The position numbers and the translations under genes are program-made. From Nocardioides sp. PD653-B2 (GTDB taxonomy: Bacteria > Actinomycetota > Actinomycetes > Propionibacteriales > Nocardioidaceae): DNA of 64,000 nucleotides. Where the stretch lies: assembly GCF_002117935.1 (NCBI RefSeq), contig NZ_BDJE01000032.1:62001-126000 (forward strand), written 5' to 3'. Under the pieces are notes generated by a model, which was not told the DNA's origin, searched no databases, and saw only the letters and a list, made by a program, of their open reading frames with translations. This document shows, one piece after another, positions 16,884 through 24,427 of the stretch. Every line of letters starts with the position of its first letter. Within the stretch, counting starts at the first letter, position 1.

Positions 16884-16974
16884 TCTGCCAAAGACTATGG
16901 CAGAAAAACAGGCGTGTCTTTTGCCAAACCCCTTGCGCCAGTTTCTTTGTTATGCCAAGGTTCTGGGCATGGCC
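16884..16974. promoter_or_regulatory. Operator region between repressor and cro-like gene
   Basis: A perfect inverted repeat TCTGCCA-N7-TGGCAGA lies at 16884-16904. The half-site TGCCAA recurs at 16922 and 16953, and a weaker GCCA...TGGC pair overlaps the cro-like start. The 113 bp between the divergent starts is richer in A and T than the surroundings. These are the likely binding sites for the repressor and Cro-like proteins. Confidence 0.6.
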
Positions 16975-17196
16975 AACAAGACCAGCACCTACCTCCTCGT
17001 GGAGGAGCGCCTGGGCAAGAACCTGAGCCGCTACGTCCTTGCAGGTCGCAGGCAGACCCCCAAGCGGTCGTGGAACGCGATCGCCCGCGAGCTGCACGAG
17101 CGGACCCAGGTTGCCGTGACCAGCGAGACGCTCCGCCTCTGGTTCTTCGACATGGACAAGGAGCTCGACCCCGAGCCCGCCGCGAAGAGCGCCTAA
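16969..17196 (+). CDS. Cro-like small DNA-binding protein
   Basis: A 75-residue protein from the ATG at 16969, starting MANKTSTYLLVEERLGK. The middle (KRSWNAIARELHERTQVAVTSETLRLWF) has a helix-turn-helix pattern. It is the first rightward gene, divergent from the repressor across the operators, which is the position of Cro in lambdoid and cluster G-type phages. A role in turning off the repressor and committing to lytic growth is inferred from position. Confidence 0.65.
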   Translation: MANKTSTYLLVEERLGKNLSRYVLAGRRQTPKRSWNAIARELHERTQVAVTSETLRLWFFDMDKELDPEPAAKSA

Positions 17197-17273
17197 CCCC
17201 GACCCGAAATAGCCGGCGCCCCGGCCACAGCTTGGCAGCAGACCAGGGCGCACGAACTAGGAGACAGCATCCC

Positions 17274-17396
17274 ATGAACGACACCAGCACCACCAGCGCC
17301 GCCGAGATCGACACCGCCTCGTCGGTCTCTCGCCGGCACTTCATCGACACCGGCGAGTACCTCACCGTCGACGAGTCCAAGTCGGCATCGGCATGA
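17274..17396 (+). CDS. Very small early phage protein (40 aa)
   Basis: ATG at 17274 with AGGAG about 10 bases upstream. The product is polar (rich in Ser, Thr, Asp) with a HFIDTGEYLTVDES segment. Its stop overlaps the next start (ATGA), beginning a long chain of coupled genes. Function unknown. Confidence 0.5.
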   Translation: MNDTSTTSAAEIDTASSVSRRHFIDTGEYLTVDESKSASA

Positions 17397-17587
17397 GCGC
17401 CCGGTCCCTGCCCCAGCTGCCGGCCCGACGCCGCCGCGTGCACTGGACCACGATCGACGCCGTCGAGCAGCTCGCCTTCGACACCGGCGCCGAGATCGAG
17501 GCCGGCATCGACGACAAGGGCGAGTACGCCGCCGTCGTCACCGCCGAGGGCGTGGAGTACCGCGGCCGACTCGGGGCGTCGTCGTGA
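17393..17587 (+). CDS. Small early phage protein (64 aa)
   Basis: It starts in an ATGA overlap with the preceding gene. A basic N terminus (PARRRRVHWTTID) is followed by an acidic helix and VVTAEGVEYRGRLG, which could form a small beta sheet. No family recognised. Confidence 0.5.
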   Translation: MSARSLPQLPARRRRVHWTTIDAVEQLAFDTGAEIEAGIDDKGEYAAVVTAEGVEYRGRLGASS

Positions 17588-17730
17588 TCGCCATGACCAT
17601 CATCGCCCTCGCCACCGGCGCGCTCCTCACGGTCGCGATCGGCGGCAACGCCCAGCCCGCGGCGGAGAACCGGCGTCTGCGGCGCACGGTCGCGCGGCTG
17701 TCGTCGCACCCGAGTGAGCGTGCGTCGTGA
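17584..17730 (+). CDS. Small single-pass membrane protein (48 aa)
   Basis: It begins at a GTG in a GTGA overlap. The N-terminal half (IAMTIIALATGALLTVAIGG) is a plausible membrane helix, and the C-terminal half is Arg-rich (ENRRLRRTVARL) and probably cytoplasmic. Coupled to both neighbours. Function unknown. Confidence 0.45.
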   Translation: MIAMTIIALATGALLTVAIGGNAQPAAENRRLRRTVARLSSHPSERAS

Positions 17731-18023
17731 CCGCCCCGCTGTTCTACCGGCTGGCTGAGTTTCAGGCCCGGGTCCTGGGTGAGCCGCTGACCGACCCGCT
17801 GCTGGACCCGGCAGATGCCGACGCCCTGAACCCGCTCGACGCCGTGGACCCCGCGTGGGGTCTGCCTGCGTCGGACCCGGCGTTCCCGGCCCGGGTCGTC
17901 GAGCGTGCGGCCCGCACGGTGTGCGGCCACTGCGACGACACCGGGCTGGTCGTCACCGACGAGGACGGCGTCACGGGCTACCGGCCGTGCCACCGCTGCC
18001 CGTCCGATCGGGGTGCGGCATGA
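17727..18023 (+). CDS. Small zinc-ribbon-like phage protein (98 aa)
   Basis: GTG start in a GTGA overlap. The C-terminal part has two Cys pairs, CGHCDD and CHRC, about 22 residues apart with a GYRP turn, the pattern of a DnaJ-like zinc knuckle. The N-terminal part is acidic. Function unknown. Confidence 0.6.
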   Translation: MTAPLFYRLAEFQARVLGEPLTDPLLDPADADALNPLDAVDPAWGLPASDPAFPARVVERAARTVCGHCDDTGLVVTDEDGVTGYRPCHRCPSDRGAA

Positions 18024-18451
18024 GCACCGAACGCTCCGCCGAGTACCAGCCGAAGAACGGGACCGTCGAGGACGACCTCCGGAGCCGCCTCGCCTGCATC
18101 GCTGAGGCGTCGTACTGGGACCGTGGCTACGACGACCGCCTGGCCGCAATTCGGGGCATGTGCGACCTCAGCACGAACGGCCTGACGCCCGAACCGTGGG
18201 TCGATCGAGTCGAGACCCCGGCTGAGAGGGACGAACGTCTCCACGCGTGGCTTGCCACCGTCAGTCCCGGCGACATCGTGACCGTGTACCTGAACAGCAC
18301 CGACACGCTGACGGGCAAGGTCTACGAGGCTCCCGACGCCCGAGGGACCTCTCTCTGCGTCTGGACCACGGTTCTGCGTCACGGCAACGGCTATCCGGGT
18401 TCGTCCTTCGAGCCGCTCTCTAGGCCCGCCGGGGGTGAGTCGGATGCGTAG
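18020..18451 (+). CDS. Hypothetical early phage protein (143 aa)
   Basis: It starts at an ATGA overlap. The central part (HAWLATVSPGDIVTVYLNST, LTGKVYEAPDARGTSLCVWT) looks like a small beta-barrel (SH3- or Sm-like), preceded by helices. It ends with EPLSRPAGGESDA, one of six similar C-terminal tails in this operon. Function unknown. Confidence 0.6.
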   Translation: MSTERSAEYQPKNGTVEDDLRSRLACIAEASYWDRGYDDRLAAIRGMCDLSTNGLTPEPWVDRVETPAERDERLHAWLATVSPGDIVTVYLNSTDTLTGKVYEAPDARGTSLCVWTTVLRHGNGYPGSSFEPLSRPAGGESDA

Positions 18452-18791
18452 GGCGATCGAGGCTGCCACGTGGTGGCACAACCTCGGGAACGCCTTCGAG
18501 AACGTCTGCCGCCAGTTCATCGGCAAGGCACAGAAGGCCGAGCTCTCCACCCACGGCCACGAATGCGGCCACCGCTTCGAGATCACCATCCGCTCGTCGC
18601 TGCACGTCAGCGGACCCGACAAGCACACCGACGCCGACTGGTGGAGCGACCAGCGGCCAGTGACGGTCCGGGCACACAACCTCCGGGACGCCCTCTTGAT
18701 CGCCGCCACATTGCCGCTGTCCGACTGGTTCGAGGATGACGAAGAGCCAGTCTCTAGGCCCGGATCCACGTCAGCGGGTGAGCCGTCATGA
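18435..18791 (+). CDS. Hypothetical early phage protein (up to 118 aa)
   Basis: It begins at GTG 18435 or ATG 18444, inside the tail cassette of the preceding gene. A helix rich in Trp and Phe is followed by HECGHRFEITIRSS and DWWSDQRPVTVRAHNLRDALLIA. It ends EPVSRPGSTSAGEPS, a variant of the same tail. Function unknown. Confidence 0.55.
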   Translation: MSRMRRAIEAATWWHNLGNAFENVCRQFIGKAQKAELSTHGHECGHRFEITIRSSLHVSGPDKHTDADWWSDQRPVTVRAHNLRDALLIAATLPLSDWFEDDEEPVSRPGSTSAGEPS

Positions 18792-19705
18792 CCGCCCCGA
18801 AGCACGCCCGCGACATCAAGGGCAAGGGCCGCTACTACGGCTCCTGCTCCGACGACTGCCCCTTCGGCGACCGCCTCTTCATCTCCATCACCAACGCCCA
18901 AGACGTCGTCAACAAGCCCGCCCTCCCCCCATCGGCCGCGAAGATCACCGCGGCCGCCGCCTGGGACCGGCTCCCGCAGATGGTCGCCACCAGCCGCCAG
19001 CCCGTAGACGGCAAGCCCGCCGACGGCGGCAAGCCCTGCGAGAAGCGGCGCGTCGCCGACCGGTGCGGCTCCTGCCGGTTCTGCGTGACCTCCGCCATCA
19101 AGGCCGAGTACAAGCAGCAGTGGGAGACCAAGCGCGACCTCGGCACCCGGATCCACAACGCCGCCCACGGGCACGTCCTCGGCGAGCCGGTCGCGTACGA
19201 CCCCGAGATCGAGCCGTTCCTCAAGCAGTACCTGCTGTTCCTAGACGTCTGGCGCGTCGACCTCGACCGTGACGTCGAGGCCGCCGAGACCACCATCGTC
19301 GACTGGGACAACGAGTACGCCGGCACCGGCGACATCTGGCTGCACCTCCCGATCGGCCCAGGCGGTCGCCGCAAGCTCGTGCTGATCGACATCAAGACCA
19401 GCGTCGACAAGCCGGCCGACACCGTCTACGCCGACCAGCCGCTGCAGCTCGCGGCACTGCGCTACGCCCCGAAGGCGCTGCTGAACGACGACACCGAGAT
19501 CGACGTCCCGGAGTTCCACGGCACCGCGATCCTCAACCTCCGCCCGACCTCGCACGCCCTGGTGCCGATCCCCACGGACCGCGACACCCACAAGGCGTTC
19601 CTCGGCGCCGCCACGCTGCAGCGCCACTTCCACTCCCAGGACATCAAGGCCTGGGTCCCGCTCGACGCGCCGGCACTGCCCGAGCCCACTCGAAAGGCCT
19701 CCTGA
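18788..19705 (+). CDS. PD-(D/E)XK nuclease, Cas4/RecB-like
   Basis: A 305-residue protein. The catalytic core is in the second half: GTRIHNAAHGHV, then YAGTGDIWLHLP (metal-binding Asp) and KLVLIDIKTSVDK (D-x-K), followed by a YADQPLQLAALRYA helix, the QxxxY-type motif of RecB/Cas4 exonucleases. A cysteine group (CEKRRVADRCGSCRFC) in the N-terminal half could bind metal. It probably processes DNA ends for recombination or replication alongside the gp3-like and RusA proteins. Confidence 0.78.
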   Translation: MTAPKHARDIKGKGRYYGSCSDDCPFGDRLFISITNAQDVVNKPALPPSAAKITAAAAWDRLPQMVATSRQPVDGKPADGGKPCEKRRVADRCGSCRFCVTSAIKAEYKQQWETKRDLGTRIHNAAHGHVLGEPVAYDPEIEPFLKQYLLFLDVWRVDLDRDVEAAETTIVDWDNEYAGTGDIWLHLPIGPGGRRKLVLIDIKTSVDKPADTVYADQPLQLAALRYAPKALLNDDTEIDVPEFHGTAILNLRPTSHALVPIPTDRDTHKAFLGAATLQRHFHSQDIKAWVPLDAPALPEPTRKAS

Positions 19706-19707
19706 CC

Positions 19708-20850
19708 ATGCCCATCAAGCCCATCGTCCTGCAGCGCCGCCACGCCGAGCTCGGACGCATCCGCCTCGGCGCGAAGCGCGACGGCTCCGGCGCACCGATG
19801 AAGCTCGCATCGTTCCGATTCACCAGCCCCTCCGAGCAGTACATCAAGGACCTCGCCGAGCTCTACGGCGGCGAGGCCCGCCCCTGGGACAACGGCGGCA
19901 AGCCCGAGTTCGAGGTCTTCACCGAGGCCTCCACCATCGACGTCATCGCGGTCAAGGGCGGCCTCTCCCAGTGGATGGAAACCTGGTCCGGCGGCGGCTG
20001 CGTCCACCGCTGCGACGGCGAGGTCAACACGCTGACCAACCAGGCGTGCAACCCGAACGACCCGGCCCACAAGAACGCGAAGCCGACCACCCGTCTCTCG
20101 CTGATGCTGCCCGAGCTCGAGGCGATGGGCGTGTGGCGGATGGAGTCCCACGGTTGGAACGCCGCCGCCGAGATCCCCGCGGTAGCCGAGCTCGCACTGT
20201 TCGTCGGTGACCTGGTCCCGGCGGTCCTGCACATGGTGGAGCGCCGGTCGGTGCGTGACGGGAAGACGTCGCGGTTCGTGGTGCCGGTGCTCGACCTGCG
20301 GATCGGGGTGGCGCGGCTCAAGGAGATCGTCGCGCAGAAGTCGGGCATGGCTCCGGCCGAGCTCGAGGCCGGGGCTGGCCAGGAGCATCCGGCGCTGCAG
20401 TCAGGCGCGCCGGCCGCCGCGGCGAATCCGTTCGCCCCGTTCCTCGAGAAGGTCGCGGCCACCAGGGCGCTCGACGACCTCGCTGGTGTGTGGGACGCCG
20501 CGAAGGCCGCGGGTCTGGTCGGTACGACCGCGGCCGACACCGAGCAGGCGCGGGAGTTCGTCGGCGTGTGGAAGGCGCGGGCGCACCAGCTGCGCGAGGC
20601 CGAGAAGGCCGCACAGCAGCCGGCGGCCGCTGAACCGGACGGGGATGGTGTCGTCGACGCCGTACTCGTCGAGGACCCCGACGTCATCTGGACCCAGATC
20701 CTCGCCGCCGGCGCCGCGAAGGGCCTCGACACGCTCGACGCGGTCTCCGACGACTTCAAGGCCCAGATGGGCGGGCTGCTCCCGGACGACGCGTCCGCGG
20801 CCGAGCTGCAGCACTACCTCGGTCTGCTCACCGCGGAGCGTGTCGCATGA
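19708..20850 (+). CDS. Gp3-like/recombination directionality factor family protein
   Basis: A 380-residue protein. The first part, with LQRRHAELGRIRLGAKRDG, KLASFRFTSPSEQYIKDLAELYGG, FEVFTEASTIDV and ETWSGGGCVHRCDG, resembles the family of phiC31 gp3, the serine-integrase directionality factor. No serine integrase is present here, so a role in excision is doubtful. In many actinophages this family simply accompanies a Cas4-like nuclease. The C-terminal third is Ala-rich and helical and may be a separate domain. Confidence 0.6.
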   Translation: MPIKPIVLQRRHAELGRIRLGAKRDGSGAPMKLASFRFTSPSEQYIKDLAELYGGEARPWDNGGKPEFEVFTEASTIDVIAVKGGLSQWMETWSGGGCVHRCDGEVNTLTNQACNPNDPAHKNAKPTTRLSLMLPELEAMGVWRMESHGWNAAAEIPAVAELALFVGDLVPAVLHMVERRSVRDGKTSRFVVPVLDLRIGVARLKEIVAQKSGMAPAELEAGAGQEHPALQSGAPAAAANPFAPFLEKVAATRALDDLAGVWDAAKAAGLVGTTAADTEQAREFVGVWKARAHQLREAEKAAQQPAAAEPDGDGVVDAVLVEDPDVIWTQILAAGAAKGLDTLDAVSDDFKAQMGGLLPDDASAAELQHYLGLLTAERVA

Positions 20851-21146
20851 GCGCCCGACAGCAGCCGCGCGTCGGCTACTGGCTGACGCCGGCCGGGTGC
20901 GCCGCCAGCGGAGGGCACGTCTGGAACGACGACGGCGACCACACCCATCTGCACCGTCTGCGGACTCACCATCGTCGCGGATGGTGCGGCGTGAGTACGA
21001 CGACGCACGGCCCGGTCACCATCGACGGCGTCACGACCGACCACGTCTGGGGCCCGTTCATGCCCCAGGACCGGACCACCAGCCGCCGGGTGTGCGTGAT
21101 CCCCGGCTGCGGCGCGGTCGAGCAGCTGGACGTGAGCAAGGCATGA
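20847..21146 (+). CDS. Two small zinc-binding-type proteins apparently fused by a frameshift
   Basis: As sequenced, one 99-residue frame runs from ATG 20847 to 21146. Codon use is poor from about 20945 to 20990, where another frame (+1 relative) reads ICTVCGLTIVADGAA and ends in a TGA overlapping GTG 20991. An extra C in ACCC near 20944-20947 would explain this. The ancestral layout was probably a 48-49-residue protein ending in a CxxC motif, then a coupled second gene. The shift may be real, tolerated or a sequencing error. Confidence 0.5.
   Translation: MSARQQPRVGYWLTPAGCAASGGHVWNDDGDHTHLHRLRTHHRRGWCGVSTTTHGPVTIDGVTTDHVWGPFMPQDRTTSRRVCVIPGCGAVEQLDVSKA
20991..21146 (+). CDS. Small Cys-containing phage protein (51 aa), alternative start
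   Basis: GTG 20991 lies in a GTGA overlap with the alternative frame of the preceding gene. The product contains DHVWGPFMPQDRTTS and VCVIPGCGAVEQ, a small metal-binding-type end. If the upstream frameshift is real in vivo, this may be made only as part of the longer fusion. Confidence 0.45.
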   Translation: MSTTTHGPVTIDGVTTDHVWGPFMPQDRTTSRRVCVIPGCGAVEQLDVSKA

Positions 21147-21907
21147 GCGCCCCGACCTGGGACGCGATGCCCCTCAACGTCCTCGACTTCGAGTCCACCG
21201 GCGTCGACGCCCTCAACGACCGCGCCGTACAAGCCGCCCTCGTCGAGTTCCGCCCCGGCCGACGCCCCGTCGCCCGCACCTGGCTCGTCGACCCCGGCAT
21301 CGAGATCCCCGACGGCGCCGCGAACATCCACGGGCTGACCACCGCGCACGTCCGCGAGCACGCCACGCACACGCCCGACCAGATGCTCTTCGAGCTCACC
21401 GGCCTCATCGCCTACGGCCTCACCAAGGACATCCCGCTCGCCGCGTTCAACGCCGCCTACGACCTCACCCTCCTCGAGTGCGAGAACGTCCGCCACGGCA
21501 TCGACACCGTCCGCTCGAGGATGCGCCGCGGGTCGATCTGCCCCGTCGTCGACCCCCACGTCCTCGACAAGAAGTTCAGCCGCCGCAAGGGCTCGCGCAA
21601 GCTCGTCGACGTCTGCGCGTTCTACGGCGTGGTCCACACCGGTGCGCACGACGCCGCCGGCGACGCGATCGCCACCGGCCGGCTCATCCCCCGGATCATG
21701 GCCTCCGAGGGCGCCAAGAAGGCGAAGGTCCAGCACTACTCGCCGGTGATCCTGCACCAGGCGCAGATCGAGTGGCGCACCGAGCAGATGGACAACCTGC
21801 GGAAGTACTTCGACGGCAAGAAGATCGAGCACGACGGGTGCGACCCCGGGTGGCCCATCCAACGCAGGGCCGTCGACGTGCTCTCACCCGCGCGAGGTGC
21901 GGCATGA
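21143..21907 (+). CDS. DnaQ-like 3-prime to 5-prime exonuclease
   Basis: A 254-residue DEDDh-type exonuclease. The motifs are LDFESTGVDA (ExoI, Asp and Glu), AFNAAYDLTLLE (ExoII Asp) and HTGAHDAAGDAIAT (ExoIII His and Asp). It resembles the epsilon subunit and phage proofreading-type exonucleases that trim single-stranded DNA. The C-terminal 60 residues are helical and specific to this group. It sits with the recombination genes of the early operon. Confidence 0.85.
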   Translation: MSAPTWDAMPLNVLDFESTGVDALNDRAVQAALVEFRPGRRPVARTWLVDPGIEIPDGAANIHGLTTAHVREHATHTPDQMLFELTGLIAYGLTKDIPLAAFNAAYDLTLLECENVRHGIDTVRSRMRRGSICPVVDPHVLDKKFSRRKGSRKLVDVCAFYGVVHTGAHDAAGDAIATGRLIPRIMASEGAKKAKVQHYSPVILHQAQIEWRTEQMDNLRKYFDGKKIEHDGCDPGWPIQRRAVDVLSPARGAA

Positions 21908-22095
21908 CCACGCCGGACCGGTGCGACCGCACCTACAGCCACCGCCCCCACACCTACGTCGACGACACCGGCGCCGACCACCAGTGCAACGGCACCTCCT
22001 CAGCGGCCAGCCTGCCCGAGCTGCTCGCAGCCAAGCCCAAGGTCGCCGGCATCGGCCAGGCGGTCCTCGTCGAACTCGAGGTGATGTGCGCATGA
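21904..22095 (+). CDS. Small early phage protein (63 aa)
   Basis: It starts at an ATGA overlap. RCDRTYSHRPHTYVDDTGADHQCNG could form a His/Cys metal site. The second half is a helix. Function unknown. Confidence 0.5.
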   Translation: MTTPDRCDRTYSHRPHTYVDDTGADHQCNGTSSAASLPELLAAKPKVAGIGQAVLVELEVMCA

Positions 22096-22277
22096 GGCTC
22101 AACCCGATCCGTCGAGCCCGCGAGCTCGGCCGCCAGGAAGGTCGTGCCGAAGCGGTCGACTTCCTCTACGCCCAGGCCGCGATCCACCGCGACGCCCCTA
22201 GCGACCAGAAGCGCCGCGGAGCACTGCACCACGCCGCCGACCGGTTCCGTGATGGACGCGGGGTGGGTCGCCCATGA
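22092..22277 (+). CDS. Small early phage protein (61 aa)
   Basis: Coupled by ATGA overlaps at both ends. The product is basic and helical (RRARELGRQEGRAEAVDFL, ALHHAADRFRDG). Function unknown. Confidence 0.5.
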   Translation: MRLNPIRRARELGRQEGRAEAVDFLYAQAAIHRDAPSDQKRRGALHHAADRFRDGRGVGRP

Positions 22278-22567
22278 GCACCCACGACGCCCAGCAGTCC
22301 GCCGAAAGTGACTACACCCGCGTGACCGCTGCTGGGTTCGTAGAGCACACCCGGATCGTTGGCGAGAGGCCGATGTTCCACCCGGGCAAGTGTCGGTGGT
22401 GCGGCTCCATCTACGACGGCGGTGCCGTCGAGGTCACGGCCCGCTACGCCGACTGCTCGGTCTGGAAGGCCCCGTGCTGCGGCAACAGTGCCGATGACCG
22501 ACCGCAGGGTTGGGGCGGCTCGTTCTTCCCGCTCAGCCACGCCGAGCGGAAGCAGGTGGGGGTCTGA
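22274..22567 (+). CDS. Small zinc-binding-type phage protein (97 aa)
   Basis: It starts at an ATGA overlap. CRWCGSIYDGG and APCCGN supply two cysteine pairs, a treble-clef or zinc-ribbon pattern. Function unknown. Confidence 0.55.
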   Translation: MSTHDAQQSAESDYTRVTAAGFVEHTRIVGERPMFHPGKCRWCGSIYDGGAVEVTARYADCSVWKAPCCGNSADDRPQGWGGSFFPLSHAERKQVGV

Positions 22568-22872
22568 TGGCCGATCACGACGCTCCGCGCTGCTGCGGGA
22601 AGTGTGGACGGTGGGGCAACCGAGCCTTCTACTGGGACGCCGAGCAGGAGTGGTGGGTGTGCCGTAACGACCGCGCGTGCCACCGCCGCATCGTCGCTGC
22701 CGCTCGACCGATGCCCGCCGTCCGGGACCTACTGGCCTTCTGGGACGCGACCACGAACGGCGTCCTCCTGTCGGCCGCTGGGCAGTTGCGACAGGCCCTC
22801 CGCAAGGACGGCCGTCGCGACGTCGCCGAACCAGTCATATGGCCCGCCGAGGGTGGTGACGACCGTGGCTGA
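22567..22872 (+). CDS. Small zinc-finger-type phage protein (101 aa)
   Basis: It starts in a TGATG overlap. CCGKCGRWGN, followed by WWVCRNDRACHRR, gives a C-x2-C...C-x4-CH metal site. A helix follows and the tail is EPVIWPAEGGDDRG, one of the repeated gene-boundary tails. Function unknown. Confidence 0.55.
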   Translation: MADHDAPRCCGKCGRWGNRAFYWDAEQEWWVCRNDRACHRRIVAAARPMPAVRDLLAFWDATTNGVLLSAAGQLRQALRKDGRRDVAEPVIWPAEGGDDRG

Positions 22873-22882
22873 GAACGCCGAC
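22841..22882 (+). repeat. 42-bp direct repeat, copy 1
   Basis: It is identical to 23975-24016. It covers the last codons of one gene and the GTG start and first codons (VAENAD) of the next. Confidence 0.85.
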
Positions 22883-23299
22883 TATGTGGTGAGGCCGAAC
22901 GGCTACATCACCCGCCCGCAACTGTGGGCGCTGGACGAGGCGTGCAAGCCGATCCGGACGGCCTTCCCGTCGTTCGGCCCGTACCTCGTCGGCTCGGTAC
23001 TGGAACGACCTACGTTCCGGGACGTGGACGTGCGGCTGATCCTCAAGGACAAGAAGTACGACCGGCTGACCGACGCTCAGTGGGGACTGCTGGGCTTCAT
23101 CGTGAGCCGTCACCTTGCCGCCGCGACCGACCTGCCGATCGACTTCCAGGTGCAGCGCCAGACCGAGGCCAGCGCGGCCTACGGCGACAAGTTCCGCAAC
23201 CCCCTGGGGCTCCGCGAGTCGGGTCGTCAGTGGGTCGGAGATCAGCGACCCGAGCCGCGCAATCGGCCCGGCGCGGCGGGCGGTGAGTCTGATGGCTGA
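22865..23299 (+). CDS. Nucleotidyltransferase-like phage protein
   Basis: From GTG 22865 it encodes 144 residues; this start matches its repeat partner at 23999. The segment FGPYLVGSVLERPTFRDVDVRLIL fits the polymerase-beta-type nucleotidyltransferase signature GS...DVD, with two metal-binding Asp residues. A helical region and DLPIDFQVQ, possibly the third Asp, follow. It ends EPRNRPGAAGGESDG. The substrate, whether nucleotide or protein, cannot be told. Confidence 0.6.
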   Translation: MAENADYVVRPNGYITRPQLWALDEACKPIRTAFPSFGPYLVGSVLERPTFRDVDVRLILKDKKYDRLTDAQWGLLGFIVSRHLAAATDLPIDFQVQRQTEASAAYGDKFRNPLGLRESGRQWVGDQRPEPRNRPGAAGGESDG

Positions 23300-23453
23300 G
23301 ACCACTCCGACTGGCATCCCGATCGAGGACTGCGCGACCTGCAACCGCCATCACCCGGTCACCCGGAAGCACTGCACGACGTGCGGACTTGCCCTGATCT
23401 TCCGATGCGCGCAGTCCGACTGCGGCAACGCCCGAGGAGGCACCGATGTCTGA
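23292..23453 (+). CDS. Small zinc-ribbon protein (53 aa)
   Basis: It begins MAETTP, overlapping the end of the NTase-like gene. CATCNRHHPVTRKHCTTCG plus two more Cys near the end form a compact zinc-ribbon. Function unknown. Confidence 0.55.
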   Translation: MAETTPTGIPIEDCATCNRHHPVTRKHCTTCGLALIFRCAQSDCGNARGGTDV

Positions 23454-24006
23454 CCCGACCACCGAGAGTGACCAGACGCAGGTCTGGTTCCCGGACGATC
23501 AGCACGGCTACTCGATCGCCCTGTGTGTCTGCACGGGCGGGGCGTATCTCGGGGCGAGGCCGATGGGCACGCCGTGCTGCTGTGAGCGCTGCGGCCGACT
23601 CACCCGCGAGCAGTGGGACTTCCTCGTGGAGCACGTCACCGCCAACCTGCGGATGCGGTACGAAGCGTCTCAAGCCGCGCTCGGCGACCTGCTCAGCGAG
23701 CACCGCGTCATGGTCGAGGCCGTCGAGGCGGTAGCCAATGACTGGCACTGCGACGACCCCGGCTGCGACCGCGAGGGCGGGGACCTCATCCGCGCCGCCC
23801 TGGTCTATCGGCCCGCCGAGTGTCGTTGGTGCCCGCCCGGCTGCAAGTCCTGCGAGCCCGACGACTGCGAGTGCTACACCCACCAGGACGACCCCGACAA
23901 AGCGACCGCGTCGTGCGGGTTCCACGCCTGGGGCGCGGACGACCGCTGCGTCACCTGTGGCGACCCGCGCAGTAGGCCCGCCGAGGGTGGTGACGACCGT
24001 GGCTGA
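23446..24006 (+). CDS. Cysteine-rich phage protein (186 aa)
   Basis: About 16 cysteines are arranged in several clusters (LCVCTGG, CCCERCG, CDDPGCD, CRWCPPGCKSCEPDDCECY, CVTCGD), suggesting multiple zinc sites. A helix at about 60-100 separates N- and C-terminal clusters. It ends DPRSRPAEGGDDRG, a repeated tail. Function unknown. Confidence 0.6.
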   Translation: MSDPTTESDQTQVWFPDDQHGYSIALCVCTGGAYLGARPMGTPCCCERCGRLTREQWDFLVEHVTANLRMRYEASQAALGDLLSEHRVMVEAVEAVANDWHCDDPGCDREGGDLIRAALVYRPAECRWCPPGCKSCEPDDCECYTHQDDPDKATASCGFHAWGADDRCVTCGDPRSRPAEGGDDRG

Positions 24007-24016
24007 GAACGCCGAC
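23975..24016 (+). repeat. 42-bp direct repeat, copy 2
   Basis: It is identical to 22841-22882, 1134 bp away, and again spans a stop/start junction. Confidence 0.85.
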
Positions 24017-24427
24017 AGTGAGTTGAAGCCGCTCACCTACTCAGCCATCGAGGCGGTGCTGCCCGACGGGTGGCAGATCGAGGCGGAAGACGAGGGCGGT
24101 CAGCCCAACGGCTCTGGCGAGATCGAGGAGAGCAACTACCGCGAGTGGTTCAGTCCCGAGCGCGAGACTCACCACCGGACCGTAATCACACTCACGGGGC
24201 CGTGGCTGGACGGCCCCACCGAGCACGCGATGCGAGCGCAGGAGAGCGCGGACCGGGAACGTGCCCGCACAGCTGACGCAGAGCGAGCGGAATACGAGCG
24301 CCTCCGGGCGAAGTACGAGCCGCAGACCACCGCTTTCGGGTGCGGCTGCGACTGCCATCGTCCTGGGATCGGCATGACCATGAGCCACGTCGCGCCATGC
24401 TGCTCCCCCGCTGGCGGTGCATCGTGA
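23999..24427 (+). CDS. Hypothetical phage protein (142 aa)
   Basis: It starts at GTG 23999 within the 42-bp repeat (VAENADSELK). A charged helical stretch (AMRAQESADRERARTADAER) is followed by a Cys/His-rich end (CGCDCHRPGI, APCCSP). Function unknown. Confidence 0.55.
   Translation: MAENADSELKPLTYSAIEAVLPDGWQIEAEDEGGQPNGSGEIEESNYREWFSPERETHHRTVITLTGPWLDGPTEHAMRAQESADRERARTADAERAEYERLRAKYEPQTTAFGCGCDCHRPGIGMTMSHVAPCCSPAGGAS

Noticed and set aside
19708..20850. Gp3-like protein as proof of a serine-integrase system
   Set aside because: The only integrase seen is the tyrosine type at 56012-56785; no serine recombinase domain was found, so the RDF function is left open.
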